NCBI GenBank assembly: GCA_026120035.1
Contig: JALRME010000030.1
Location: forward strand, 486,766 to 550,765
Source: Coleophoma eucalyptorum
Taxonomy: Eukaryota; Ascomycota; Leotiomycetes; Helotiales; Dermateaceae
Length of the DNA stretch: 64,000 nt
Reading direction: 5' to 3'
The notes beneath the pieces are model-generated. The model did not search any database, was not told the DNA's origin, and worked only from the letters and a program-made list of their open reading frames with translations. Below are positions 1 through 12,663 of the stretch, piece by piece (position 1 is the first letter of the stretch; the number at the start of each line of letters is the position of its first letter). The position numbers and the translations under genes are program-made.

Positions 1-392
1 CGTTGCCAACCAAGTTATCAATTCTCAAGAGTTTGTGGATGACGTATATCAGGTTAAGAATCCTTACAGTACTATTTTCAATAATAACTATGGAACGTAC
101 TTTCCGTTCTGGGATGAGACAGCGGCGGCTTTGATGGTTGATCCGAGCATCATTTTGAATAGCACTACTTGTAAGTCAGCTACACGCCTTGTGCGGGTGA
201 CTTACTCATGGTGATCTAGTATACGTGGATGTTGATACTTCGTACGGCTCACCATCATATGGGAACCTTCATGCATACCAGAAAGCGCTCATGCCTACTG
301 GCGTGAGAAACGTCACTTATATCCATCAAATTGATGGCGACAAGCTCCATAGTATGATCAAGGATGCCGTTCAGTACCCAGCAACATGCTAA
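1..392 (+). CDS. Inosine-uridine nucleoside hydrolase-like protein, 3' end (partial)
   Basis: Only the C-terminal part lies in the window. Exon 2..170 and exon 220..392 join across a 49 nt GTAAGT...TAG intron to give about 114 codons ending in TAA. The conserved block FPFWDETAAALMVDPSI, followed by a YVDVDTSYGSPSYG strand, matches the end of the nucleoside hydrolase fold, where a Trp-Asp pair near the C-terminus closes the active site. Family members hydrolyse the N-glycosidic bond of nucleosides; many fungal ones are secreted. The N-terminal Ca2+-binding DxDxxxDD motif is outside the window, so activity cannot be judged. Confidence 0.72.
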
Positions 393-3300
393 ATTTTCTC
401 GCGCGTGGTCGGTCAGCCAAGACCACATAATATTTATACCAAACCTTCCAGCTTTTTCTTCTTGAAAGAGATGATGGTATCTCGAACTTTTAATGCTCAG
501 CTGCCAAAACCTTTTCATCAGCAATATCTTTTAGCGCCGCTGGCAGGCAGCTTGTAAGCTAGAAGATATAACAGTCCTAGCCATTATTTTTTAGTCTCTC
601 TCAAGGCTTAAGATCCGAGAGCATTAGCCTGGAGCTCATCTTTTTCCCGGCACTTCTAGGCCACTTATTGTAGAATTTTAATATCTCCTGCTTCTCCGGC
701 TACTAGCGTGGTCTATCTGAAATTCGCAAAGTAGTAAACAATATTGACACATAATGATAAGCACCTCAGATATATTAAAAGTTCCGTACCTAAGCATGCT
801 AGCAAGGCCCGAACTTTATCTCCCATAACGGGCGAAATGCCACCTTCCAACCATCAAGTCAGATTGGTCTAGAAGGGTTCCTCAAGTAGTAGGTCACTTT
901 GAGCGCTATGCTAACCCAGATTGAAGATATTAAGATATTGGTGAACTGAATGCTTTCGTGGAATCCAGGATCAATGGAATAGGGCCCAGAGTTATCTTTT
1001 CTAAGAGTGCGTCATTCTAACACTACAAGATATTCTGCAGAGTACTCAGGGAAGTTTTTGCTCTGGAACCTTTGCATAAAAGCTGATTTGATCGTAGTTT
1101 TGCAATGAGGTACCGAAGAAAGCTATATATACAAGATCTTGAGGGTAGTGTTATAGGCGCTGTGTGGCTCACAATCCCAAGAGCGTTTCCAAGATTTGAG
1201 ATCGAGAGGAGAGGAGGCGAAATCTCGTATTTACTTGTTTTAGTAGTTATAGATACTCTATCAATCTACCTTCATTGCGAGATATGAGAGCACTACCAAG
1301 GAATTATGGAATATATACCTTCCTGAGATATCCTCCCATCCATCAAATCCATCTATCTAGGAGCGCAAATTGCCCTATTAAGACTTTCCTAATATCTATT
1401 ACTGGTTCGCATTTTATATTCTCACATAGATAAATCCCTTTTCTATTTTTCTGATAGCGCTGGTTGAAACAGACTCTGAGCCAGATCACAAATTTTATGG
1501 TCTTAAGTAGGAAAAACAGGTGATAAGAGTCTGTGGCCGACATTAAAAAATACCACAGGATAGAGATAAACGTTATTAGGGTTCTGACTTGTACTTAACT
1601 AAAATACGGATCATGGCTGTGCTTAACCAGGCTTATGAAGCAAGAATAATCGCGGTCAAATTATAAGGAATATCCAAGAACTGGGTTGCAAAAGCAATTA
1701 TGCATTTCCTATAAGGATTCCGATACATATCCCCGGGTTTGGCATAGACACTGCTATCTCTGAAGGCTCAGAGCCAATTTACACGTATGGAGACATCGAC
1801 ACGCAGAATGATAGTCAACCCAGACTATGACTTAGACAAAGAACAGCGAAGACACAAGAGCATATGGGTAGCAACAGTATTAAATTGGAAATAGTGGGTA
1901 ACATACCCAACAGATCAAGAGTAGTTTTCCAGGTATGATGATCAAAGAACGAAAGTGGTGAACATAAAGAGCATACTTATTGTTTGTTACAGCATCAAGG
2001 TAATAGGAGACTAAGATTAATAAGTATTCTTGAGATAAGAAATAGATTTTATATCGTAGAGGCTATTGTTTCACGGTATTTGGTCGATTTCAAAGATGCG
2101 AATCACTACGTGGCTATAGAGCAAGCAGAGGTGGCGGCGAAGAAAAGCCAGAATGTGTTGGAGAAATTTAGGTGCCCAAGACATATATATTCTTGCTTGA
2201 CCACTTCAGGATCGTATTGGATGTCTTGAAAGTTCTTTTAATAATGGATGGCTTTCCTAGTTAACCCCTTTTTACAGAGTGGATATCTTGGTACGATGCG
2301 GTGCTGAGCTGTGGGATACTGCTTCATAACCCAGAACATCCGCCAAGAAGATCGACGCAGCTTAATCGCAGATATGGATATTGCGGAATAGTCAAATGTT
2401 ATGATACAAACGAGCTTGAACTGGGCTCATGGATATAAACCTGATTGGAAGCATTTGACAAATCATGATGAACATAAATGAACAATTTAATTCAACATCC
2501 CAAACCAATGAAACTTCCATCGCCAGCTTCCATACCGACGTCCTTTTTTATGCTTCCCAAATATACGCCAATATCAAGGGGCATTGACCAATTGAACGAA
2601 GGATGTGTTTGCTCGGAACAGAGTTTGTAAGAATGGTTGCAACCCGACTGTAGCTATTGGACCACGCCAACCCAGAAGCCAATATGAAAAGGTGTCAAAG
2701 TTTTGGTTTCACAGTTTAAGCTCGAGAAGACTGGGTAACAGGGGTATCGGTGAACAGTGGCCGAAACTAACTACTTCATACCGGCTTCGAGTGTTACACC
2801 TGTAGCCTCCCTCATAATATAGCACTATAACGTGCTTGGGTTTTGTGAGCAGCTTTGAGACGTTTTGCATTGAATCCGAGAAGATCGCATGTACACGATT
2901 TTTCAACACATATTATTGTTAACATTAAAGGTTTCTAGGCCGCTTGTAACGTGCCGATATAGGTGGTGTACCTAAAGTCCTCGGCTTAAGTTGAAGAATT
3001 AACCCTTGAACGACTTTTCAAGTATCCTGGTAGCAATGACGAAAAATGACAGGCAATACGCTAGAAAGCTGAGTAGACGAATTATTTGTCAGTCTGTTTT
3101 GCATTTCTAGGCATGATGAGAGCCGGCCGTTTTAAAGGAAAGACGTTGCTTTCGCCAGATTTATACCAGATTCAACTAATATGTTGTGGAAAGGAGGCCA
3201 GTTACAACTGTTGGCTGGCCTAATCATCTTTTTCGTGGCCACACATGGGTACAAAATGACTAGACATAAGAAAACACTATATGGAACTATGAATATTTGA

Positions 3301-4823
3301 CGGGGTATATTACAGCCCTTTAATTGAGGTTCGCAAGGCCACGTCTCGCGCCTTGTGTTAAACCTAATATACTATAGTTCTTCAGTTGGTGATCGTAATC
3401 AAATTTTGATCAAACATAGTCTTCTATGGTTCCTTGGTTCATAACAGAATACATTGTCGGGCTGTTCCCTCGCCTTCATTGCAGCCATCGTCTCTAAAAG
3501 TTCAACAAAGCGCTATAGCAGGAATCTTAATAATGCAGCATGACAGCCTTCATGCGTTGATGCAAGGGTCAATGCGAGCAATGCGCTATGAAAATAAGTT
3601 GCCTCTTGAATAAAAATTCCCTACAACTGCCAACCTACTTCACAGTGATTGTGATGATTCCGAAGCTCCAAAGTAACATTCTACATTGGTGATCAAATAC
3701 CGTTCGATTACTACAGGAAAGCACGCACTTTATCCCTGGTACAAAAATTATCTATGCCATCCATCTAGAATGAGCAACAACTACCTACTCCATAATTGTT
3801 AAGTACCCACTTAAAACCCAGTGACCTCGAGTCCATGAAGGAATCGGTACGGCCCCCCTCAAGCAGCATGCAACATGATCCAAAGTATTTCAGACTTCTG
3901 CTGTTACGGTCTTTGTCGTTTAGTATGCTTTGGAGTTCTGAAAAAAAAAAATGATTGCGAGTAAAAATTGCAGTTCTAAGTCCGTGCTAGCATACTCTGG
4001 GGGTTTTGTGTCAAGGTTATAATGCGTACAGTAATAGTCTTGTGCTCTGGAGCCAGAGAGCAAGAAACAAAAATCGACCAATGGCAATGAGCCTTGTTGG
4101 CGTAATCAATGCCTGAATGGCGGCGGGAGTGAAACCGGAACTGAACTCAGTGCAAACATGGTCTTAGCCTGCTGGTTTTAACGAATCAATGTCAAGTGAT
4201 TCAGAGAAGTTTCAGAAATGGAAGCAACGGACGATGCTCGCCAGTCTTGACCAAATCACCGTGTGCTAGACTCTGATACGCTTGCCTTGGGATGACGAGA
4301 TGATCAAGACTCGTGGCGTTATAAAAGCCCCGATGCCGTCCGAGAGCTGCCGTTTACTAGTGCCCGCCAGGGTCCATGATGTTGCCATAAGCGAGCTTCC
4401 TTGACTGTAAAATTACTACCACCCTTACAACTCTAAATACTGAGAGAACAATGGTTATAAATCTAAGTTGATGTGAATGTCTAGAGTATCTTTAAATCAA
4501 TGAAGCCGATACTCTAAAAAGGTGCAGATTCTACAATACATGGGTCTCATGCGAGCCAGACAAAACTCTCTATGTCATTGCAACCGAGATAGCTACCTAT
4601 ACTTTTGTTCTTGAAATAACATGTCACTAGCTTGACACCGGAAGGTATTCAAACGATCTAGGAGAGGGATAACGGTGTGAATTGACTCTCGCAAATAAAA
4701 TGCCTTTGAATAATCTAGACTATGATTGGTTTTACGAATACTTAATCTAATACTACGACTAGTCAAACACGTCGGCTCTTTAGCTTTGATTGTTCCTGTA
4801 CCTGTATTATCTGCAACATGCTT
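393..4823. other. Gene-free AT-rich stretch
   Basis: About 4.4 kb with only short, unrelated open frames and no domain or spliceable gene model that I recognise on either strand. A TATAAAA at about 4320 in a more GC-rich patch (4.1-4.4 kb) could be a leftover promoter. The stretch is consistent with an old, mutated intergenic or repeat region. Confidence 0.5.
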
Positions 4824-6523
4824 TTAGGGTCGCTTCGATTGCGGACCAAACGCCGTAATAGTCTGACGAAGTACCTCATATTGTGCCTTCCATGCTTCCG
4901 AATGCCCTTGAACTGACTTGCCTCCACTTGCTACAATACCAATATTAATCCAGCTGAGCAGTTCGTTGGCATATTTGACGTCCTCTCCTTTCAAACTATG
5001 GAATGCTCTACCAGCTCTTTTTTCTTTGAGTTTCTTGTTGTATTCGTCTCTCATCGCTGCCTGTGATGGCAAGGGAGACTTGCCTGAATACACTGCAGCT
5101 ATAGCAATAGCTTGATATTCAAAGAGAGAGAATGTTGCAACATGGTATGGCACCCCAATGAAAGCTAAACTTGGGTCTGGAATATAGAATATGTCTTTGT
5201 GCAGATTATGCATCTGCAACCCATCGGTCACAAGTACCTGCTCATCTGCTTCCTCGGCAGGAACCGAGTCATTGTGGTATGCAGCAAGAAAAGGGAAAGA
5301 ACAATGGTAACCTGTGCATACGATGATGCTGTCGATACCTTCCAGTTTTGTGCCGTCTACAAGCTCTATTGTGCCTGGAATGGGTTCCGAGTCGTTGAGG
5401 TCACGACTTGACGTCCGTTCAGTAGTAAAACCGGCCACTTCGGCGATTTGGATTGCATTTTCAGGAAGCATCGCCGCAGGAAGATCAAATAAGCCTCCCC
5501 TGGTTGACTGATATATAGTCTTTGCAGTCTTTCCAAGCTCCTTGGCTATATCCATGGAAGATGTACCGCCTCCTATCAGAAGTACAGTCTAGGTTACGAA
5601 AATTCAGCTTTTGTACAGACGGCCACTTGAATTGGTTGCAAAGTTCAAGAGGAGTTTACCTTATTGTTATAAGATCTTGGATTTCTGTATCTCTTTGAGT
5701 GTTGGATCCTTGATGGCCATGCATCCTTCCATTCCTGTAATCCCAAGATTTCGGGAACATTTGGAGCGTGATAATGACCAGTAGCGACAATCACTGCATC
5801 GAATTGCTACACAGTTTAAGTTTTTGGTTGTGCTGTAGTAACTCGCAGGATCCATTACATACCCAGTCTCTAAAGATCTTTTCTTCTTTTTTAGAGTCTA
5901 AAGTTGAAGTCCGAAGCTGCCAGGAATTGTGCACTTTAGCTACGCGCTCTACCCTCGTGTTGTAATGGGTAATTTCGTCGACTCCAGTTTTTGAAGCGGT
6001 ATCTTGAATATAGCTTGCAAGAATTTTATGTTGGACAATTTGTTCAGTGCCCGGTTTCCACGCATTGAGGGTCAACTCCATGAGTCCAGTTGGAACATTG
6101 TTGCATAGCCCCTCATAGCAAGGTCTTGAAATTCATATCAGAATAGCAGCTTTTTCAGCGAGTAGGGTCAAGGCTTACCCAGGAGGAGCATGGAGAATTT
6201 CAAGGTTTTGTCCAGAGCTGCCAGGGCCATTACCATCGTTCTGGATGTCCGCTTCGGCTATATCAGAGCTAGCAAAATATGCAGTCTCGGCCACAGAAGC
6301 TTTGGTAGAAGGGTATGCAGGTTCAGGTGGAAGTCGTGAATCATATACCCTATAGGGTACCGTCAGAGGATTGCTCTTATACACAGGTCACCACTCACCA
6401 TACACCTCCAGAAAACGCATTTCTCTCGAAAACTGTAGCTTTGACCCCAGAAGCCTTGAGGTGAGCAGCAGCCGCAACTCCAGATACGCCCGCACCTATC
6501 ACAGCTACTTCCTGGGCATACAT
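4824..6523 (-). CDS. Flavin-containing monooxygenase (FMO-like)
   Basis: Five exons (6399-6523, 6179-6349, 5863-6124, 5660-5806, 4824-5588) splice with GT-AG introns of 47-71 nt to exactly 490 codons (489 aa). Visible motifs in order: FAD-binding GAGVSG at residues 10-15, the FMO-type HSKRYRNP block near 220, ATGHY at 194-198, the NADPH-binding GGGTSS at 241-246, and the C-terminal TGY at 327-329. These belong to class B flavin monooxygenases, which use NADPH and O2 to oxygenate soft nucleophiles (N or S) or ketones. There is no signal peptide, so it is probably cytosolic. The start is the only Met upstream of the FAD fold. Length is normal for the family and no lesion is seen. Substrate is unknown. 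It is divergent from the membrane-protein gene at 7953. Confidence 0.9.
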
Positions 6524-7952
6524 TTTCCGTCTGGGTCTCTATTTTTAGGACGGTAAAGAGGCACCTAGTGCTTGTGGGAGTTTCTAAGTCGAAATAGTGC
6601 AAAATCGCAAAGAGATCCACGAGTACATCGATGTTAAGATATACAAAACTTTGTAGCACGCTTACAAAGTCGATGGATTACAATTAGGCCTGCTTATTGG
6701 GTACTTCACCATATCTCTATCACATCATTTCTGCACATATCATGTGACGGCGCCCGAGGTGAACCCAGGCTTGCCTGGCCCCCGCCTCGAGGTCTTTCGG
6801 CCAATTACTTACTGAGAGTCGACATAGGCGAGAAGACAGACCGGGGCTTATTTACGTGGAGAGGATTTAATATCACTGTCTTAGCCAGAGCTGCTCACAG
6901 ATATGCTGCTGGTGTTGGTGGATGTGAGCTGTCAGCCAATCAAATGGCTTGCAGAGTGGCGAGCACGTATAATTTAGCCGATATGTCGACTTCCTCGGGC
7001 TGGAGCAAGCATGATCTCCAGTGGTCTACTTTGGCTTGCTGCTTATGTGTATATTGGAGGGCAACCCACAATGTCGTTCCACTTCAGATGGCCAGACCTT
7101 GGTGCAGTAGAAAAGATAGTTTGTTCATTCCGAGATACAGCCCTCGACAGACTTGCATGCCTCTAGCTTCCTCAAACGTATGCGGTTCCTGCCGTGTCGT
7201 TTGGCGAGCCGAGAGTCCACCGGCTCAGCTCAGCCTTATAATAATAGAATAGTACCGGTTCGCCCGGCCGAACGCAAAGGGACAGACACAAACATCGGAA
7301 ATGCTTTCCTTACATTCGAATCTTTATCGCTGGAGTTCGGTGATCAAAGGCCAAGTCCACATCTATTGTTCCCCTCCATATTTACTTCTCAAGCTCAACC
7401 CGCCGTCGCCGCAAGAGTGTGTTCCCCTTCTGTCCCGAGGAACGTGTCGTCTGTCACGGGAGATTCGTGACCGTTTCATTTCCATCAGCCGAACACCTCT
7501 TGGCATCGTTTCAACCGTCTTATGCATTTCTTTATGCAACATCGTCACCACCACCAGCCAGATCAAACGGTTTTTGTCTTTTCAAACATTCCCTCTGTTA
7601 TGCTTTATGCGTCCTCCCACCAACCTTGCTGCAATCATGCATTCCCATCTTCCCCATGACCTTCTGTGTTGCGACTCTCAGCCTCATACCCCCCCCAACG
7701 ACTTCGTCCCATGTGCGATGGAGAACTGACCAGGAGTCCAAGGTCGCAGACTTGTTCCATACTCCACTGAATGGCAAGCAAAGTACGAGGGGAACGGGGG
7801 ACTCGTTCGGCCGTGTGGAAGCATGATCTATGGATGCCCTCCGTTCTCCTCGCCCGGCTGCTGCTGCTGTGATTTCTTCTTCGTACATACCAAAAACAAC
7901 AGAAAAAAACAAAGCCGTTTGGGCATGGGGTTGATGATTTGCAATATTCTTG
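6524..7952. other. Shared upstream region between FMO and membrane-protein genes
   Basis: About 1.4 kb. The half near the downstream gene is less AT-rich and pyrimidine-rich, as in a fungal promoter or 5' UTR. Overlapping short frames between 7300 and 7960 on both strands do not resemble known proteins. A further upstream exon of the following gene cannot be excluded. Confidence 0.4.
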
Positions 7953-10900
7953 ATGGCTGGCCACATCTCCGTCGATGACTCTCTGGAAGATGATTACTCT
8001 CGACTAAGAACTATTCCTGGAACTTTTGAAGACTTAATATTTCCTAATCATAATCTTGCTCAATCGTCGCTCAAGTCGCATTCGCCGCCACAATCGACGG
8101 GTTCAAGCTCAACTCATCCTCAGGATGCGATCATTACCTCTCCTCCAGCTCTTCTTGAGCTCCGGCAAAATAATCCCCAGGATTGTCAAAACCTGATCAC
8201 AGCCTCTGTCAACAGGGCAACTGTCGAGATCTCCCGAACAATCATCGCGCTCAACGCAACATTTTCTCAAAGGCTCCAACAAGCATCGATATCGGCCTCC
8301 AATGGAATCAAATCGGCACAGAACTCTGCTTCGCAGACCATCGCCGTTGTACAGCGGAATGCCAGTATTGCTACTTCATCCGCCTTCTCCAGCGTTACAG
8401 TTGCGTTTCTACAAGTGACCAGCGCGAACTTGGCGTTGACCAGCGCAAATTCGGCCGTTACAAGTGCAAACCTTGCGCTGACAAGTGTTCAATCACAAAT
8501 CACCAGTGTAAACTTGGACTTGACGAGCGTGTCGTCGGCTTCTAGTAGTGATGTGTCTAGGTTGAGTTCGAGTCTAAGTCTGGCGCAAGCTAGTTTGACC
8601 TCTGTCCAGGTAAAGATCAGGAGCTCACCATGAACTATACACTGCTAATAAACTATCTATGAACAGGCTTCAGCATCCTCAGCTATCCTGGCAGCACAGT
8701 CGGCTCTTGCCTCTGTAAGCGGATCTGCTGCAGCTCAGGCTGCGTCTATTCTAGCATCTGCAGCTCCTTCAACTCAAACATCTGGTGTTAGTTTATGCAA
8801 TAGAAATATAAACAAAAGCTGACCAGTATTATAGAGCCAAAATCTACCCATAATCCAGGTTCCTTCAACTATTTCGCTTACACCAGTTCAAGCCGCATTG
8901 ATAGTGGTCGGAGCCGTGCTTGCCTCTATTCTTTTGAGTCTGGCGGCTTACTTCTTATTTGCTAAAATGAAGAAAAGAGGGCGAGATAGTTATCTTGACG
9001 AGAAATATTCTCCAAGAAGCCCAAGGCAACTCAATTCTCGCCTGAGTTCAGCACTGCGCACAGGCAACTCCATGGTTATCAAATTCAATCCTCCAAAGTC
9101 TTCGGATGCGCCTCCTCCTAGCCGGTCAGCGCTTCGACGGCCTGAAAACTCGCCTGATTCCGCTAAGACTCCAGAGAAAAAGTCATTTTCATTGGAGAAG
9201 AGGGAAGAATACCCACCGGAGAAGAAAGAGCCATTTCCGACTGGCATTTCAGATACTAAGAGTCCTCTCCTCGATGTCTTTTCCACGAGGGCTGCTGCTT
9301 GGCCTCTCACCTTGAGCTTTACCAAGAACTCGGATAAAGAACCAAAATCTCCAGGCCTCATGGTCTGGCCGGTGACTTTTGACACAAATGAAAAGATCGA
9401 TATTAAGCCACCTACAGCACAAGTTTCAGAAACAATACAATGGCTTAAATTGGACCGAGATTCGGACTTAATCCAGAAGACGCAATTCCGGGACCTAACT
9501 TCCACACCTCATACAAAAGCATATGATGAAGAAATTCCCGTCAAAACGCGTGTCGTGAAGCCCTTCATAGATCCAATAGTTGAGCCGGCCAAGCAACCCA
9601 TTAAAACTTCAATAGTGGAAGCAGTGGAAGAAGTAATCGAAAGACCACGCAAGGAATCATTCGCGATACCAATGAAGGAAACCAAAACAGCTCAAGCCCC
9701 TATCGAAAAGCCTATTGAGTTACCAATCGAGGAACCAATCAAGGAGCCAGTCGAAGAACCAGTCGAAGAACCAGTCGAGGAACCTGTCGAGGAGCTAGTT
9801 GAGGAACCAATCGCGGAACCAATTGTAGAACAAGTCGTGGAGCCAGTCGAGGAGCCAGTTGTGGAGCCAGTTGTGGAGCCAGTCGAGGAACCAGTTGTAG
9901 AACCAGTTGTAGAGCCAGTCGTGGAGCCAGTCGTAGAACCAGTTGTGGAGCCAGTCGTAGAACCAGTCGTGGAGCCAGTCGAGGAACCAGTCGAGGAGCC
10001 AGTCGTGGAGCCAGTCGTGGAGCCAGTCGAGGAACCAGTTGTAGAGCCAGTTGAGGAGCCAGTCGAGGAACCAGTTGTGGAGCCAGTCGTGGAGCCAGTC
10101 GTGGAGCCAGTCGAAGAGCCAGTCGAAGAACCAGTTGAGGAGCCAGTTGAGGAGCCAGTCGAGGAACCAGTTGTAGAGCCAGTCGTGGAGCCAGTCGAGG
10201 AACCAGTCGAAGAACCAGTCGTGGAACCAGTCGAAGCACCAATCGAGGAACCAGTTATAGAACCAGTCGAAGCACCGGTCAAGAATGAACAAGAAGACCT
10301 TACTGTTCAAGCAACAGAAGCGCTAAACCCGTCACCTGAAATATCTACTATATCCCAAGTTGATGAACCTAGTATAACGCCTGAGATTGACACACTTCTT
10401 CGCGTAATTTCAGAACAAAGCGAGATTGTAGACACACGCTTGTCTTGGCGTAACTCGAACGTCGAGGCAGCCATGTCACCACGCCCACTTAAAGTGCACT
10501 CGCCAGTTCGAGTTGCTTCACCAACAAAGAAAGATGCAGAGGATAGAGCGCTTGCAGAGAAGAGGGAGAGAACTATCTCACCGCTTCGTCGGAATCCGTA
10601 TAGTAAGAGTTCTGCGAAGGAACTTGAGCCTCCGCCACCTCTACCTGCGTTAGATCTACGGAGGGAAATCTCACCATTACGACGAAATCCACCGTTCGAA
10701 AGCATGACCTCCATACTCACAGAGCATGAAACAGACGCTGACACCGAAGAGCCGGAGGAGGAGGTAGAGGAGGTTGATGAACGTGCGGCCCGAGGAAGAT
10801 CGATGATACGGACATCGGATATCATAGAGGCAAGACTATCAGTGATTGCACAGATGAAGAAAGAAGAGAAGCGATCAAAAGAGGTTATCAGGGAAAAATC

Positions 10901-11420
10901 TGAATCGCGGCCTAGAAATCCAGTGGTTCTCGCAACTGCTTCTACGGATCAGATGGACAGGACATTATCACCACTTCGACGAAACCCGAGTAACGGTCCT
11001 GTTCCAAGGCAAATTCCGAAAACCTCAGCGCCACTCCCTGCAAGCTCGCTTTTGCGCCCAATCCCTACTGCCACGGCTGCACTCTCACGCGATGAATCAC
11101 CCTTACGCCGCAACCCTCCAGGCCTCTATGTCTCCACTCCATTGATCGACACTAAGGCTCTCAAAACCCCTCAAGCTCCTCCTTTGAGACCTACTAGCAA
11201 TGCGCAATTCTCTCAAGCTCTTTCCAAATTTCAGACCTTGGCCTCGAAAAACCCTCAGGATGCAATTATAGCATCCAACGAAGTGACCTCTCGTGCTATT
11301 GCAGGAATTTACATTCCTGGTAGTTTGAGAGAACAGGCTGTAAGGAACTTGAGTAAAAGCCGTGATAGGGGTAAAAGCAGGGTCAGGGACAGGCCTGAAT
11401 TGAATCCTATGCCAGAGTAA
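7953..11420 (+). CDS. Single-pass membrane protein with Glu-Pro-Val repeat and SPLRRNP motifs
   Basis: Three exons (7953-8609, 8667-8786, 8835-11420) give 1120 aa. Residues about 80-255 are Ser/Ala/Thr-rich with repeated TSANLALTS-like segments, suited to an O-glycosylated wall-side domain. A strong membrane segment lies at about 279-302, followed by a basic KMKKRGR stop-transfer motif. The long tail holds an acidic EPVEEPVVEP repeat (about 551-743) and four SPLRRNP motifs (841, 872, 971, 1014). Topology N-out/C-in is inferred from the charges. No N-terminal signal peptide is visible, so either the membrane segment acts as anchor or a first exon is missing upstream. I recognise no catalytic domain; the architecture resembles fungal plasma-membrane wall sensors only in general outline. 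The intron branch GCTGAC just before the 8834 acceptor supports the splice chosen. Confidence 0.75.
9709..10285 (+). repeat. In-frame coding minisatellite (GAGCCAGTCGTG-type units)
   Basis: About 580 nt of imperfect 12-15 nt units such as GAGCCAGTCGTG and GAACCAGTCGAG, encoding EPV(V/E) and EPVEEP runs within the membrane-protein gene. All units keep the reading frame, and third-position differences (GTC/GTT, GAG/GAA) separate neighbours, so the tract is old enough to have diverged but probably still length-variable. The same low-complexity sequence keeps several opposite-strand frames open; those are not genes. Confidence 0.9.
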
Positions 11421-12663
11421 TGTTCTCGTCGCTCAACACAATTGTAGCTGATTGGGGAAACTTACATCGCGTCGGCGCGGATCATCGTTGCTATGTAAGC
11501 TTGGTGGTATGGAACATACGCTCTGAGACAAGAGTCAGAGGGTAACCGGACAACTACAGGAATGTAACTTATGATGACCAATGTTGGCGGTGGTCAGCCC
11601 CTGCATGCACTTACATAGTTCTTTTTCTTCTCTTGTAGCTAAAGCAATTTGCCGCTAATTTTAGTTTAAAATAATAAATATTTTAATTTCTTTAACTTAC
11701 CTATTATATATGTTAAATTCAAGAAAGTATATAACACACTTAGAAGTCTCTCAGTAAAAGTGCAACATGAGTTGGAAGTTGATCCTGAGTTATAGAAGCC
11801 CTAATTCTAATAATATAGCTTAGAAAGCTAGATGTTGTTTTAGGTCAAGTAACTTAAGAATCAACTGGCATGCCAATTAGGTACAAAACAGGCTCATAGA
11901 TAATAGGTGGATGTGTATTGAAGAGAGTGTGAGGCAGCAAGGTATAAATACCCCTCTCGCTAAGAATGCTGTAACATGTGACTGAGTCTTGTGATTGACC
12001 TGTAAATGTCATTCCGATACTATCTTTGTTGAAAAACAAAGATACTGTTGGTACACACCTTATTTCAACTGTAAATAACAGGTCAAAATCTAGTGTAATA
12101 ATGTAGATGATACTTCTAAGTCAATGTGGAGGTGGAGGAGGGTATCAATACCCTCCTCTGTTTGTAGCATCGCATGATTACGAACGAGTGTACAAACAAT
12201 TGTCCCGGGGTCGTATGACGACTTAATAACGATATTCCAATAGATACAAATCCAAGGTTACGTACCTTACTATGGTCCTACTAAACGTATAGTTCCTTTA
12301 GTATTATGTATTAAAGATAGCTTAAAAAAAGGCTCCTTAACTAAACTCTACCCCTAATTGCAAGGTCGTATATATATGTATATATCTATTAACTTTAAGT
12401 TACGTGCATTTAAAGTAAAATTTCCAGTTCTGTATAATTATAAATTAAACTAAATGTAAGCCGTGGTATTCCAACCAAGGTGATATCCCATTTTATTTTG
12501 ATTTTTCCTGCCACCCTCGCATATATTGATGATCCTGGCGCCACTTTCAACAAATTTCTCCTGGAGAGGATATATAATCCTCGGTAATACGAACATAATA
12601 TACACATGCGAGCATCAATTAGAATCCGAGAGCTCTTTCTTCCAGTCTTAGACTATTGCCTGC
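11421..12663. other. Intergenic AT-rich stretch
   Basis: Convergent 3' flanks of the membrane-protein gene and the transcription-factor-like gene. It holds simple AT-rich runs (for example around 12370) and no supported gene. Confidence 0.5.

Noticed and set aside
1105..2909. Short frames in the first gene-free stretch
   Set aside because: No family resemblance, no spliceable partners, AT-driven composition.
7300..7960. Overlapping frames of 100-140 residues on both strands upstream of the membrane-protein gene
   Set aside because: No domain, no splice logic, compositionally odd; more likely promoter and leader sequence.
9692..10310. Long minus-strand open frames of TGSTTGSS, LVPRLAPRL and WFLDWLHD repeats
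   Set aside because: They are opposite-strand readings of the EPV coding minisatellite, kept open only by its composition.
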